Shown: positions 1-8,463 of the stretch, one piece after another
Layout of the letters: each line of letters opens with the position of its first letter
How positions within the stretch are numbered: position 1 is the first letter of the stretch
Origin: Thiosocius sp963808165
Lineage (GTDB): Bacteria > Pseudomonadota > Gammaproteobacteria > Chromatiales > Chromatiaceae
Length of the DNA: 64,000 nt
Direction of reading: 5' to 3'
Assembly: GCA_963808165.1 (NCBI GenBank)
Contig: CAWEET010000021.1
Location: 372,001-436,000, forward strand
Notes under the pieces: model-generated
Told to the model about the DNA's origin: nothing
Database searches by the model: none
The model's input: only the letters and a program-made list of their open reading frames with translations
Made by a program: the position numbers and the translations under genes

Positions 1-1
1 G

Positions 2-817
2 GGAACCCACGGTTTCCTGATCGGCGTCGTCGTTGCGATCGGGCTGTTCAGCTGGGCCAAGGGTAAACCGTTTCTGCTCGTTCTCGATGCGCTCGCGATC
101 CCGGGTGCCCTGATCCTGGGCTTCGGCAGGCTGGCAAACTACATCGACGGACAGATCGTCGGCAGCGTGACCGAAGTCTGGTGGGGGGTGAAATTTCCCG
201 ATGCCGATGGTTACCGTCATCCGGTGGTGCTTTACGACGGTCTGAAAAACCTGCTGCTGATCGTGCCTCTGCTGCTGATCCGTCGCAGCGGACCTCCGCC
301 GGGCGTGCTGGCCGCAAACTTCATCCTCTGGTACGGCTTTTTCAGGTTTCTGATCGATTTTCTGCGTGACTACCGTGCGGACCTGCTGGGCTTGCCTTCC
401 GGGCAATGGTTCAACATCTCGATGGTGGTGATCGGCATCGGCATGCTGGCCTGGATCTACAGGCGCCCGTTGCGGCGCGATGCCATGCAGGATATCGATT
501 GGTCGTCGTACGATGTCTTGCTGGCCACGCCCTCGAGACTGCTTCTGCGCCGGCTGTTGCTGGTGGCTATGCTGCTGTTCTCACTGGCCATACCCAGCGA
601 CCGCACGCAGGACGTGCCGCTGGTCTATGGCAAACGCCATCCGGGCCTGGAGCACTCCGCGCTGTATCCGCCAGTATCGATTCGTCCGTCGCAACACCTA
701 GCGCTGAAAAGACGGCGGCGATGGTTCAGCTACGACGGTTCAGACCGAGCCATTCGCACAGCAGAAAATACAGCGGTCCCATCGACAGATCGGCAATCGC
801 CAACGCCGGGGATCTGA
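2..817 (+). CDS. Lgt-family prolipoprotein diacylglyceryl transferase-like membrane protein, 5' partial
   Basis: The reading frame is open from base 2, so the N-terminus lies outside the window; 271 residues are visible. The segment GRLANYIDGQIVG followed by a HPVVLYDG stretch matches the Lgt signature (GRxxNFxNxE and HPxQLYE-like), the region that binds phosphatidylglycerol in true Lgt. Several hydrophobic segments flank it. Lgt transfers diacylglycerol to the lipobox cysteine of prelipoproteins in the inner membrane. After the core there is an extra tail of about 110 residues with one more hydrophobic segment and a basic end, which is longer than usual. It may be a paralogue rather than the essential Lgt. 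It converges on the WYL regulator with an 8-base gap. Confidence 0.7.
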   Translation, partial: GTHGFLIGVVVAIGLFSWAKGKPFLLVLDALAIPGALILGFGRLANYIDGQIVGSVTEVWWGVKFPDADGYRHPVVLYDGLKNLLLIVPLLLIRRSGPPPGVLAANFILWYGFFRFLIDFLRDYRADLLGLPSGQWFNISMVVIGIGMLAWIYRRPLRRDAMQDIDWSSYDVLLATPSRLLLRRLLLVAMLLFSLAIPSDRTQDVPLVYGKRHPGLEHSALYPPVSIRPSQHLALKRRRRWFSYDGSDRAIRTAENTAVPSTDRQSPTPGI

Positions 818-825
818 TCCTGCTG

Positions 826-1878
826 TCATTCATCTTGCGCTGCCCAGGTCGTCGCTGAAGCGTCACCGTCCTGGCCAGGACCCCGACGCCGCGTGCGATA
901 CAAGGCCAGGGTGTGTTCGAGTATCGTCTCGATCTCGGCGCGCAGAGCAGCCGGTTCCAGCACCTCCACGCTGCTGCCATGACGCAGGATCTCCATCAGG
1001 AGTTCGCGACTCTGGGCATAGGGCAGCTCCATGATCAGGCTGTCGCCTTCCCAATACACCTGCTGCCGCGGATGCCAGGTCTCTTCTGCGATCCAGCGGG
1101 CGGCGTCCGCCGAGAAGCGCAGGCGTGCCCGACCGGTGGCCTTGCCGCCGAAAATGCCGAAGCCGTCACCCATCGCGTCTTCGAGCCTTTTGGCCCCTAT
1201 CTTGCACGCCGACCTCTTATCCAGCTCGGCATGCCGGATCGCGTCCAGCGCGAACAGCCGCAGATCATTCACCTTGTGGCACCAGGCCAGCAGGTACCAG
1301 TTCTCGCGATAGTGCAGCAGGCGTTGCGGCGACACCAGCCGTTGGCCGACCACGTCCCGACTGCGGGTGTAGTAGGTGATCAGCAGTCGTCGTTGTCTGA
1401 CGGTGGCGCGTGCAATCAACTCGAAGCCGGTGCTGGTCCGGCGTCGCGTCGCAGAATGCAGGATTCGGATGAACGACAGGATCGCCGCAGGCTCGTCATC
1501 CGCGGTCCCCAGCAGATGGGTGATGCGGGTGAGCAGAGATCGCGACGCGCTGGAGACGAGCCCGGGCTGCATGCTGCCGGCGAGCCGATGCATCGTCAGC
1601 AAGGCATAGATCTCGCTTTGATTGAACCAGAGTCCGCGGATGCCATAGCCTTGCATGCCCGTCGTCGGATCGGGGCCCAGTAGGTAGCCGCTGGGACGTT
1701 CGCTTCCACCTCGCTGCCACTCGATCGGTGCCCCCAGTCGGTCGCGCAAGTATTCCATGTCGCGCTTGAAGGTTGCGCGTGAAACCTCCAGTTCGTCGAG
1801 AAATCGCCGGATTGGCACCGGCTGTCGACTGGTTTCGAGCAGGTGGACAATCTGCTGGATGCGCTCGGTCCGGCTCAT
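826..1878 (-). CDS. WYL-domain transcriptional regulator (YafY/DeoR-like HTH)
   Basis: The 350-residue protein begins with an HTH_11-type helix-turn-helix (SRTERIQQIVHLLE, then RATFKRDMEYLRDRLG), followed by a WYL domain in the middle third with the typical YYTRSRD, LVSPQRLLHYRENWYLLAWC and LRLFALDAI segments, and a C-terminal WCX-like extension. Such proteins are ligand- or nucleic-acid-responsive regulators and often control a neighbouring gene or stress response. An ATG at 1878 is chosen as start because the HTH begins directly after it; a GTG seven codons upstream (1899) would lie inside an 18-bp perfect inverted repeat. That repeat ends two bases before the ATG, which suggests autoregulation. 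Confidence 0.85.
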   Translation of the reverse strand: MSRTERIQQIVHLLETSRQPVPIRRFLDELEVSRATFKRDMEYLRDRLGAPIEWQRGGSERPSGYLLGPDPTTGMQGYGIRGLWFNQSEIYALLTMHRLAGSMQPGLVSSASRSLLTRITHLLGTADDEPAAILSFIRILHSATRRRTSTGFELIARATVRQRRLLITYYTRSRDVVGQRLVSPQRLLHYRENWYLLAWCHKVNDLRLFALDAIRHAELDKRSACKIGAKRLEDAMGDGFGIFGGKATGRARLRFSADAARWIAEETWHPRQQVYWEGDSLIMELPYAQSRELLMEILRHGSSVEVLEPAALRAEIETILEHTLALYRTRRRGPGQDGDASATTWAAQDE

Positions 1879-1880
1879 AG

Positions 1881-1921
1881 GCCGGCTATAGTGGCTCACT
1901 CATTGAGCCACTATAGCCGGC
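1881..1921. promoter_or_regulatory. Perfect 18-bp inverted repeat, probable operator between divergent genes
   Basis: The left arm 1881-1898 (GCCGGCTATAGTGGCTCA) and right arm 1904-1921 are exact reverse complements separated by 5 bases. It lies between the WYL regulator start (minus strand, 1878) and the small membrane protein (plus strand, 1956). Each arm carries a TATAG core that could act as a -10 box, so it may hold both divergent promoters as well as an operator. Binding by the WYL protein is inferred from position only. Confidence 0.6.
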
Positions 1922-1955
1922 ATGATGTCCCGGTAACAGCCATGGGGGATGTGTC

Positions 1956-2333
1956 ATGACACCAACAGACGATCGATCGGATACGGCCTGGCATGTACAA
2001 CTCGAGACGATCGGCAGTGAGTTGTTCCTGCGCTACCGCAAGCGCCTGATGGAGCCGGGGATCAGTCTGGAGATTCGACGCGACTATCCGGGGCTCCCGC
2101 TGTTCGATCTGCTGATCCGGGTGCATGCCGGACGCCAGCTCATCCAGAACGGTGATGACTTCCGCGCACTGCGGATGCTCCGCAGCGGCCAGTGGCAGCA
2201 GATGCTGCGCGCCCGCGAGAATCCGCCGGCGATGATCGATAAGGGGCGGGGCGACCGGCTGTCACAGCTGCTCGTCGTGTTCGGCGGCGTATTGTTTGCC
2301 GGCTTCTGCTCGCTGTCGCTGTTGGTATCCTGA
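1956..2333 (+). CDS. Small protein with C-terminal membrane anchor, unknown function
   Basis: A 125-residue protein not recognised as a known family. The first 100 residues are hydrophilic and rich in Arg and Leu. The last 20 (around LLVVFGGVLFAGFCSLSLLV) form one hydrophobic segment, which suggests a tail-anchored inner-membrane protein facing the cytoplasm. The ATG at 1956 follows a GGGGGATG stretch that can serve as ribosome binding site. It is divergent from the WYL regulator and shares its palindromic control region, so it is a plausible target of that regulator. It is followed by about 70 bases and then the MITE-like element. Confidence 0.6.
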   Translation: MTPTDDRSDTAWHVQLETIGSELFLRYRKRLMEPGISLEIRRDYPGLPLFDLLIRVHAGRQLIQNGDDFRALRMLRSGQWQQMLRARENPPAMIDKGRGDRLSQLLVVFGGVLFAGFCSLSLLVS

Positions 2334-2405
2334 ATCACGAGTTCGCATGATTTCCGGGCGTCCCGAATGGGTCAAGTTCGCGAACCGCCGGCAATGGCAG
2401 GCCCA

Positions 2406-2677
2406 CTAGGGCCTGTTAACACTAATCCGGATCGCGTCGTTGCTGCCCCAAAATGGGCCAATCAAGGCGCGAGGAGTGAAGTTTGGTCATTCCAAATGAA
2501 CGACGAGTAACACCGAGTGGCCCATTTTGGGGCGCAACCCGAAGGGACGGGGCCATTTTTCCACAGCTCTGCGTTGCACCTCGCTTATGTAGCCTGCTAC
2601 ACAGCGCTCGTTACGCCTTGATCTGCGAAAAAATGGCCTCCGGCGACACGCTCCGGATTAGTGTTGACAGGCCCTAG
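2406..2677. mobile_element. MITE-like element with 25-bp terminal inverted repeats
   Basis: The ends 2406-2430 and 2653-2677 are inverted repeats of 25 bp with one mismatch; they start CTAGGGCCTGTTAACACTAA. The 272-bp body has no credible coding frame but contains nested inverted repeats: a 15-bp pair at 2446-2460 / 2518-2532 (CCCAAAATGGGCCA type) and another at about 2551-2560 / 2628-2638 (GGCCATTTTT / AAAAAATGGCC). Both ends carry CTAG, which may be the target duplication. The right end overlaps the TAG stop codon of the diguanylate cyclase gene. This fills the gap between 2333 and 2674. It is probably a non-autonomous transposable element; no transposase is present in the window. Confidence 0.65.
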
Positions 2678-4353
2678 GCTGAATCCCGCTGTGCGGCGAT
2701 GGTCACGACCCGATTGCGCCCGAGGCGTTTGGCCTTGAGCAGGCCGCGGTCGGCCGCCCCCAGCAGATCGCTCAGGCTGGTACTCTCGTCCTGGGATTGG
2801 GCCACCCCCAGACTGATGGTCACCTTCAGTCCACCGATGCTCGTGATCACCGGCGAATTGCCGACCAACTCGCGCAAGCGCTCGGCAACCTGTTCGCCTT
2901 CGTGCAGACCGGTATCCGGCAGCAAGACCGCGAATTCCTCGCCGCCGTAGCGCGCCAGCAGGTCTTCGTTGGACAGACCACGGGCGATTCGGCGTGCCAC
3001 GACCAGCAGCACTTCATCGCCGACCGCATGACCATGCTGATCGTTGATCGGCTTGAACAGATCGATATCGATCATGATCGCCGAGGTGGCCTGGCCGGTG
3101 CGTCTCGCGGCCCGCAGCGTTTGCTCCGCCGTTTCGCCGAAGCTGCGGCGGTTGAGCAGGCCGGTCAGCGGGTCTTCCCTGGCCTGCTGCTGCAGCGCGT
3201 TGATTGGCCGCGCAATCATCAGTACAAACAACAGCGCAGCGGTGATCGTCAGCAGGCTGGTTGCGACACCGAGAAAGATACTCTTGCGCTGCCCCTCGCG
3301 CATCGTCTGCGCCAGCTCATCCTCCGGCGCATACACGCCCATTACCCATCGGCTCTGCCCGTGCGACAGCAGCGGCACGAACATGCTCAGGTAATGGCGC
3401 CCGGCCAGGTCAAAGGTGTCGAAGTAGCTATGGTCGAGCGTGATGAGGTCCGGGAATCGATCCATCAGACGTTTGCCGGCATGTGCGCTGACCGTGTCGA
3501 GTTCATCGAGCTGTTTGAGTCGCAACTCGTTGTGCTCTCCGGTATGCACCAGATTGGCGGCATTCGGATGCGCGAGCACGCCACCATTACTGTGCACGAT
3601 GAAGGCGGCACCCGACTTGCCTACCTTCTGGGTGGTCAGGAACTCGGACAATGCCGACAGTTCGATGTCCGCTCCGACCACCCCCTGCACTTCGCCTGCG
3701 TCGTCACGCACCGCGCGGGCGACGGTGAGCCCCGGCTGCTGTGAGGTGAAGAAGATGTACGGATCGGTCCAGATCTCCTGCTCGGTCTTGATGGCCAGCC
3801 CGTACCAGGGTCGGCTACGTGGGTCATAGCGATCGTCGGGGTCGGTGTGGCGCGAGATCTCGTTCAGGCCGGCATCGCGCTTGATGAAGGTGACCCGCTC
3901 GGTCTCGGGCAGATGCGAGCGGATGAATTTGCTCAGGAAGCCGTCACGATCCTGCGACGCATCCCGTTTACTGAAGATGAAGTTGCCTGTCTGGTCGCCC
4001 AGGAACATACCGTCGATCTGCGGCAGTACGCGCAGTTGCAGCAGGAAATAGCTTTCCAGGCGGTCCGGTACATCGCCGGAAAACAGCCCGGCCTCGATCG
4101 TGCCGACGGCCAGAGAAACGCTGTCCTGGGCGCGGCTTAGGTAACTGGCCGCGTTCTCGCGTGTCTCGTCGGCGACGTTCTGCAGCAGCTCGCGGGCGTA
4201 GTCGTGCAGCGCCTGCTCAGTGGCGAAACGCTGTGAGGCGAGCACCAGGACAACGGTGATCACCTCGACCAGGATCAGCAGGCCAAGCAGGCTCAGCAAC
4301 AGGCCGTGCTTGCGGCTGGCTCTCCTGGAATGCTGGTTGGTCGCTTGGGTCAT
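2674..4353 (-). CDS. Cache-domain sensor diguanylate cyclase (GGDEF)
   Basis: The 559-residue inner-membrane protein has TM1 at about 17-40, a large periplasmic dCache-type sensor region at about 45-355, TM2 at about 355-380, and a GGDEF domain at 393-559. The active-site motif is RYGGEEF (GGEEF at 470-474), with DPLTGLLNRRSF at the domain start and DIDLFKPIND for metal and substrate binding, so it should make cyclic di-GMP from GTP. The residues at the usual inhibitory I-site are SNED instead of RxxD, so product inhibition is probably absent. ATG 4353 is preferred over the upstream start at 4446 because TM1 then follows a short basic N-terminus. Its stop codon lies in the end of the MITE. 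Confidence 0.9.
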   Translation of the reverse strand: MTQATNQHSRRASRKHGLLLSLLGLLILVEVITVVLVLASQRFATEQALHDYARELLQNVADETRENAASYLSRAQDSVSLAVGTIEAGLFSGDVPDRLESYFLLQLRVLPQIDGMFLGDQTGNFIFSKRDASQDRDGFLSKFIRSHLPETERVTFIKRDAGLNEISRHTDPDDRYDPRSRPWYGLAIKTEQEIWTDPYIFFTSQQPGLTVARAVRDDAGEVQGVVGADIELSALSEFLTTQKVGKSGAAFIVHSNGGVLAHPNAANLVHTGEHNELRLKQLDELDTVSAHAGKRLMDRFPDLITLDHSYFDTFDLAGRHYLSMFVPLLSHGQSRWVMGVYAPEDELAQTMREGQRKSIFLGVATSLLTITAALLFVLMIARPINALQQQAREDPLTGLLNRRSFGETAEQTLRAARRTGQATSAIMIDIDLFKPINDQHGHAVGDEVLLVVARRIARGLSNEDLLARYGGEEFAVLLPDTGLHEGEQVAERLRELVGNSPVITSIGGLKVTISLGVAQSQDESTSLSDLLGAADRGLLKAKRLGRNRVVTIAAQRDSA

Positions 4354-4543
4354 CGGGTGTCGTGCAGGCGAATGCAGCCATCGAGCGGGGGTGGCGGAAA
4401 CCGCTCTGTGCAGTCTCCGAGAGAGCGCAAGACGCGTCAACCGCAAATTTGTCGTTTCCCCTGCGTCACTCCGCGTCCGCGGCTATCGCTCACCGGCGCG
4501 ATGCGGTCGTCGGTTCGGTTGCGCGGGGCCGATCTGTGCAGCG

Positions 4544-6505
4544 TCAAAAGGCCAGTGCAGGGTAGGTGAAATCGATCGCCGCCGATGGGCGCTTGCCGCC
4601 CGGCGGCGCGTAGTGCAGCAAAGCTCCCAGCGCACTGGACGGCAGATCGCCGACCCGCTGCATCAGCGCCGACACCTCGATGCCCTGACGCACCAGGTAG
4701 ACGACATAACTGTGCCAGATGGCGAGCGCATTGACGTTGCCGGGATCGACCAGCCGGGCGTCCCGCGCGGCGCTGCGCAGCTTCGCGTCCAACTCGGCGA
4801 CGGGCAAGGCCATCCGGGTATGGTCCATGTCGGACAGGACCGGTTGCAGCCAGCGCCAGGCATTCGTGCTCAGCGTCAATTCCCGGTGCCCGGCTCCGGG
4901 CACGTCGACGCGGCCAGTCGCGCGGTCGAAACATCCCGAGTGCATCAGTGGCAGCTCGTAAGGTGATACGCCGGACAACAGCAGTGCCAGATACCCGGAG
5001 GTTGCGGGATCGGTCGTCGACAACAGGGATTTCACCTCGCCGCTTGAGAGCTCGCGCGGCAGGATCGGAAGGTTCGGCGGCGTTTGCCCGGGCGGCGATG
5101 CCTGTCGCGGCTCGAAGGCCAGGCGGTTGTCGGGCTGCATCGCGTCGAGGACGCGTGGCTGTTCTCCCTGAACGATCCTTACCCCCAGATAGGGCGGGGC
5201 ATGGCCTGGACGCGGGCGTTCGCTCAAGTAGTCCGTCAGCCAGGTGACAAACACCGCCAGTACCAGGGCGCTGGCCAACGCGATCATCAGATCGCGCTGG
5301 TAATCCGGGTGGATGGGGCGGGCTGGGACGCGCGCCCGCTCGACGATCTGAATCGGTGGAAACCGCTTCAGGTTGCCGACCTGTATGGTTGCCAGGCGTT
5401 CCTTGCTGTCGGCCTGCAGGGCCTCGAGTCGTGCGAGGTCTTCCTCGAGTGACTGGAACTCCTTGAACCGGTCGGTGAACAGCTGCACCTTGCGCTGCTG
5501 TTCATCCAGCTGCTGTTCCAGGGCCTCGACCGACACCTGTGCCGCCTCCACAGCCTGCACCACCTCGTCCTGTACGGTAACTCTGGCCAGGCCCAGTGCG
5601 TGATCGAGTTCGCGCTCCATGTTTCGGATCTGTCCGGGCAAGGCCTTCAGGATCGGGTCGCGCTCGATGTAGGTCTGCGTATAGCGGCCTTCCAGGTCGC
5701 CCAGATAGGCCTTGGCCTTTTGCAGTTCCCGCTGCAGCAGGGCAATTTCGGACTTTTGCTCGCTCGGGATCACCGTCTCGCCGCGTGCGATCGCTTCGTC
5801 CACCGCGATCTGGCGCGCCTGTGCCTCGACCAGGCGTTCGCGAGCCTTGCTGAGCGAGGCGTTGAGCCCCTTCAGCGAGGCCAGGCTGCGGTTCTCCTCG
5901 CGCTCCAGACTGACGATATCGTTTGCCTCACGGTAGGTCAGCAGGTCCGCCCGCGCCTCGTCGATCCTGGCCTGAAGTTGTCCCTGCTGCTCCTCGAGTT
6001 CGAGGGTGGTGCGACCCGTTGCGGCCTCGATCTCCTCGGCGCGGAGTTCCTCGTAGGCGTCCGCCCACCGGTTGACGATGCGCTGCAATCGTTCCGGATC
6101 GCTGCCCTCGGCCCGCAACTCCAGCAGGTTGGTATCGGGGATCCCGACCACGCCGAGCTTATCGCGCAGTTGCTCCACGGCCAGTGGTTCCTCGCCGTCG
6201 TCGAGGAGGCGCTGCGACAGCCGTCCCAGCAGTTCTTCGCCCAGCAACAGCCGCCCCTGGATCGCCACATGCTCGGCATCGGCCTCGGCACTGCGCGTAT
6301 CGACCGCCTTGGGTTTGACCGTCAGCACGGATGCCGTGGCCCGATACACCGGCGTGCGTCCATAGACGAACGCCAGACCGATCGCCAGGGCAGTCAACAG
6401 TACCGCGAGGAAGATCTTCCAGCGCCGCCCGCGCGCCGGTCCCGGCGGCTGCTGCGCGGCTGCGCCCTGGATCAATTCAATACTGGGCATCTGCTGGCTG
6501 TTCAC
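4544..6505 (-). CDS. GumC/Wzz-like polysaccharide co-polymerase with atypical C-terminal domain
   Basis: A 653-residue protein with TM1 at about 29-47, a Wzz-type N-terminal region (PVYRATASVLTVKP), a long periplasmic coiled-coil region at about 165-390, a Pro-rich PARPIHPDYQRD segment before TM2 (about 425-445), and then a cytoplasmic domain of about 200 residues. Wzz/GumC proteins set the chain length of exported polysaccharides. The C-terminal part carries no Walker A motif, so it is not a BY-kinase. It has a hydrophilic fold with segments such as LTLSTNAWRWLQPVL and AIWHSYVVYLVRQGI that look faintly like a tyrosine-recombinase C-terminal half; this resemblance is by eye only. No glycosyltransferase or Wzx/Wzy gene lies beside it. 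Confidence 0.75.
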   Translation of the reverse strand: MNSQQMPSIELIQGAAAQQPPGPARGRRWKIFLAVLLTALAIGLAFVYGRTPVYRATASVLTVKPKAVDTRSAEADAEHVAIQGRLLLGEELLGRLSQRLLDDGEEPLAVEQLRDKLGVVGIPDTNLLELRAEGSDPERLQRIVNRWADAYEELRAEEIEAATGRTTLELEEQQGQLQARIDEARADLLTYREANDIVSLEREENRSLASLKGLNASLSKARERLVEAQARQIAVDEAIARGETVIPSEQKSEIALLQRELQKAKAYLGDLEGRYTQTYIERDPILKALPGQIRNMERELDHALGLARVTVQDEVVQAVEAAQVSVEALEQQLDEQQRKVQLFTDRFKEFQSLEEDLARLEALQADSKERLATIQVGNLKRFPPIQIVERARVPARPIHPDYQRDLMIALASALVLAVFVTWLTDYLSERPRPGHAPPYLGVRIVQGEQPRVLDAMQPDNRLAFEPRQASPPGQTPPNLPILPRELSSGEVKSLLSTTDPATSGYLALLLSGVSPYELPLMHSGCFDRATGRVDVPGAGHRELTLSTNAWRWLQPVLSDMDHTRMALPVAELDAKLRSAARDARLVDPGNVNALAIWHSYVVYLVRQGIEVSALMQRVGDLPSSALGALLHYAPPGGKRPSAAIDFTYPALAF

Positions 6506-6819
6506 GGCAGGTTTTCCTTGTTGCGGATTCGGTAGCGGGCAGGGCTATTGCCGGGCGGGCGGCAGTTTACCTTGCCTGCCAGTCGACCGCCGCGAACTTT
6601 CGCCGATGCCGCTGCGCGACTCCCATCCTCCGGTGCCCGCCGCGCACTTTGCGTGCGGACCGGAAGTTGGGGTACGCCGTTTCGCCCAGGGACACCGTTT
6701 ATCTGATGGTAAAGAAAAGAAAAAACGCATTAAAAAACAGTAAACTATTATAATTGCAGTTAATGTGATTTCAGTGGTTTTCCTGCGGCGACTGCGCGCT
6801 AGCATGCCAGGCCCGTCGT
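6506..6819. other. Gene-free stretch with AT-rich promoter island
   Basis: This 314-base gap lies upstream of the GumC-like gene on the minus strand. Most of it is ordinary GC-rich sequence, but 6700-6775 is strongly AT-rich. On the minus strand it contains a perfect TATAAT at 6752-6747; no good -35 hexamer is seen at 17 bases. This is the best promoter candidate for the GumC-like gene, with a leader of over 200 bases. Nothing else was recognised. Confidence 0.4.
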
Positions 6820-7083
6820 TCACGAAGCCGGCGGCTTCGCGAGCTTCTGCCGGTAGAGCTTGAGGAGCAACAATGCCCAGGGCGCGGCGTGGAGCAGCAA
6901 ATCGAATATGTCCAACGGCCGCGACAGTGTCCCGGCCATCAACATCCGGAGTTTCTCCCAGAGGTGTGGCTCCGGGACGAAAGGCGCAAGCCCGAGGGTC
7001 AGTGCGGCGATGACGAAGATCATCAGCGGTTGTCGGTCGAGCCAGTTCACATCTTTCTGCCTTTTTTCTGGATGAAGTCTCAT
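6820..7083 (-). CDS. Small two-TM inner-membrane protein, last gene of the arsS operon
   Basis: An 87-residue protein with two hydrophobic segments (about 19-36 and 60-76) separated by a short loop with EPHLWEKLRMLMAGT, and a basic C-terminal tail. I recall small conserved proteins of this type in proteobacteria, sometimes annotated as RND transporter-related, but no function is established by what is visible. It starts 24 bases after the stop of the DUF2064 gene on the same strand and so is probably the fourth gene of the arsS operon. A supporting role in export or membrane steps is only a guess from position. Confidence 0.65.
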   Translation of the reverse strand: MRLHPEKRQKDVNWLDRQPLMIFVIAALTLGLAPFVPEPHLWEKLRMLMAGTLSRPLDIFDLLLHAAPWALLLLKLYRQKLAKPPAS

Positions 7084-7107
7084 GATGCCGGTGCTGCGGC
7101 AACGAGT

Positions 7108-7776
7108 TCAATCGCCAAGGGCCCGCCGGTCCCTGGGTTGAACCTCGAGCGCGGCGCGTTCCATCAGACGAGGAAAATGCGCCAGGTCGGCCGGTTCGTC
7201 GAGATCGCGCAGCGTCGGCAGTTCGTGCCAGTCGAGCGCCAGACTTCGCAGTCGCCGACGGGTTTCGTCCAGCACACGGTCGCCACCCCAGGCGACGTTG
7301 CTGAACAATCCCGGCTGTGGCCAGTTCAGGCCGATCAGCACATAGCCGCCGTCGGCGGCCGGGCCGATCACCGCATCGTGCCGTTCCAGCATGGCAAAGG
7401 CGTTTTCGATGTAGCCGCTATCGTACTCGGGGCAATCGCTGCCGATCAGCACCGCGGATCGACATGTCGGCAACACCGATGCAAAGGCGCGCTGCATGCG
7501 CATGCCGAGATCGACTCCGCTCTGGATCCGCACGGGCATGTCCGCATCCCGCGCCGCCTGCATCAGGCCCGCGGCCGGATCGGCCCGGTCAACCCACAGT
7601 TCGCGTCTTTCCACCCTGGTCCGCGCGGCAATCCCCAGGGTGTCCAGCAGCATCTGCCGGTACAGCACGGTGGCCAGTTCGACCCCCAGCGAGGGCACCA
7701 GGCGCGTCTTCACCGTGCCGGGCTGTGGATCGCGGGCGAACACCAGCAGGCAGCGTCCCTGCACCTGGCTGGTCAT
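7108..7776 (-). CDS. DUF2064 / TIGR04282-type glycosyltransferase-like protein
   Basis: The 222-residue protein has the nucleotidyl/glycosyl-transferase A-like features of DUF2064: LLVFARDPQPGTVKTRL at the N-terminus (a sugar-nucleotide-binding loop), LIGSDCPE with the metal-binding aspartate, and GPAADGGYVLIGL. Proteins of this family usually sit beside the TIGR04283 glycosyltransferase and radical-SAM ArsS, as here, and are thought to supply or transfer the sugar part in arsenosugar-type natural products. The ATG at 7776 overlaps the stop of the upstream glycosyltransferase by four bases (ATGA), so translation is coupled. A longer open frame extends upstream but lies inside the neighbour. 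Confidence 0.85.
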   Translation of the reverse strand: MTSQVQGRCLLVFARDPQPGTVKTRLVPSLGVELATVLYRQMLLDTLGIAARTRVERRELWVDRADPAAGLMQAARDADMPVRIQSGVDLGMRMQRAFASVLPTCRSAVLIGSDCPEYDSGYIENAFAMLERHDAVIGPAADGGYVLIGLNWPQPGLFSNVAWGGDRVLDETRRRLRSLALDWHELPTLRDLDEPADLAHFPRLMERAALEVQPRDRRALGD

Positions 7777-8462
7777 CGATAGAGCCTTGCAAGCCTGCGT
7801 GGTGCGATCCCGAGCAGATAGGCAAGGCGCAGTCGCCACATCAGCAGGATGGTCCGCAGAATGCCGCGCTCCTCCCAGCGACGACTCGAGGTAAGCAGCC
7901 GGGGCTGTCGGATACAGTGCGGCCGGGCGTGTCGCCGCAGCGCCTTCGACAATGCGATGTCCTCCATCAGCGGCAGTTCCGGGAAGCCACCGACGGCGGC
8001 GAAGGACTCGCGTGCGACAAAGATGCCCTGGTCGCCGGTGGCCACGCCACTGACGCAGGAGCGCAGATTCATCAATCGCTCGACCGCGCGCAGCAGCCAA
8101 TGCCCCCCGGACAAGCGGACGTCGAATCGTCCCCAGGCATGTCCGTCGGCGCATGCCCGGACCAGGGCTGTCGCCGCGCCGGGCGGGACCCGGCTGTCTG
8201 CATGCAGGAACCAGAAGATGTCGCCGGTCGCTGTGCCGGCCCCCGCGTTCATTTGCAGCGCGCGGCCGCGTCCGGTGGCGATGATGCGGTCGACCAGCCC
8301 GGCAGCGGCGGCCCTGGTCGAATCGCTGCTACCGCCATCGACCAGGATCAGTTCGTGTCCATCGCGACGCAATGCGGCCAGATCATCCAACAGCAGGCGG
8401 ATGTGCTCCTGTTCGTCGAGCGTGGGAATGATCACCGACAGTCGGCACGCCGCGCGAGCCAT
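7773..8462 (-). CDS. Family 2 glycosyltransferase, TIGR04283 type
   Basis: A 229-residue GT-A fold enzyme. It begins with RLSVIIPTLDEQEHI, typical of GT2, followed by LILVDGGSSDSTR, GRGRALQMNAGA and FLHADSRVP, the metal-binding DxD-like position (HADS), then GDQGIFVARE and LMEDIALSKALR near the acceptor side. These motifs place it in the TIGR04283 group, whose genes often accompany arsS. It should transfer a sugar from an activated donor at the inner face of the membrane or in the cytoplasm. The ATG at 8462 lies one base after the arsS stop, and its own end overlaps the DUF2064 gene, so the three are co-translated. Confidence 0.88.
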   Translation of the reverse strand: MARAACRLSVIIPTLDEQEHIRLLLDDLAALRRDGHELILVDGGSSDSTRAAAAGLVDRIIATGRGRALQMNAGAGTATGDIFWFLHADSRVPPGAATALVRACADGHAWGRFDVRLSGGHWLLRAVERLMNLRSCVSGVATGDQGIFVARESFAAVGGFPELPLMEDIALSKALRRHARPHCIRQPRLLTSSRRWEERGILRTILLMWRLRLAYLLGIAPRRLARLYR

Positions 8463-8463
8463 C

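Noticed and set aside
2483..2677. Open frame of 64 codons inside the MITE-like element
   Set aside because: It runs through the inverted repeats and has no ribosome site; repeats of this kind do not code.
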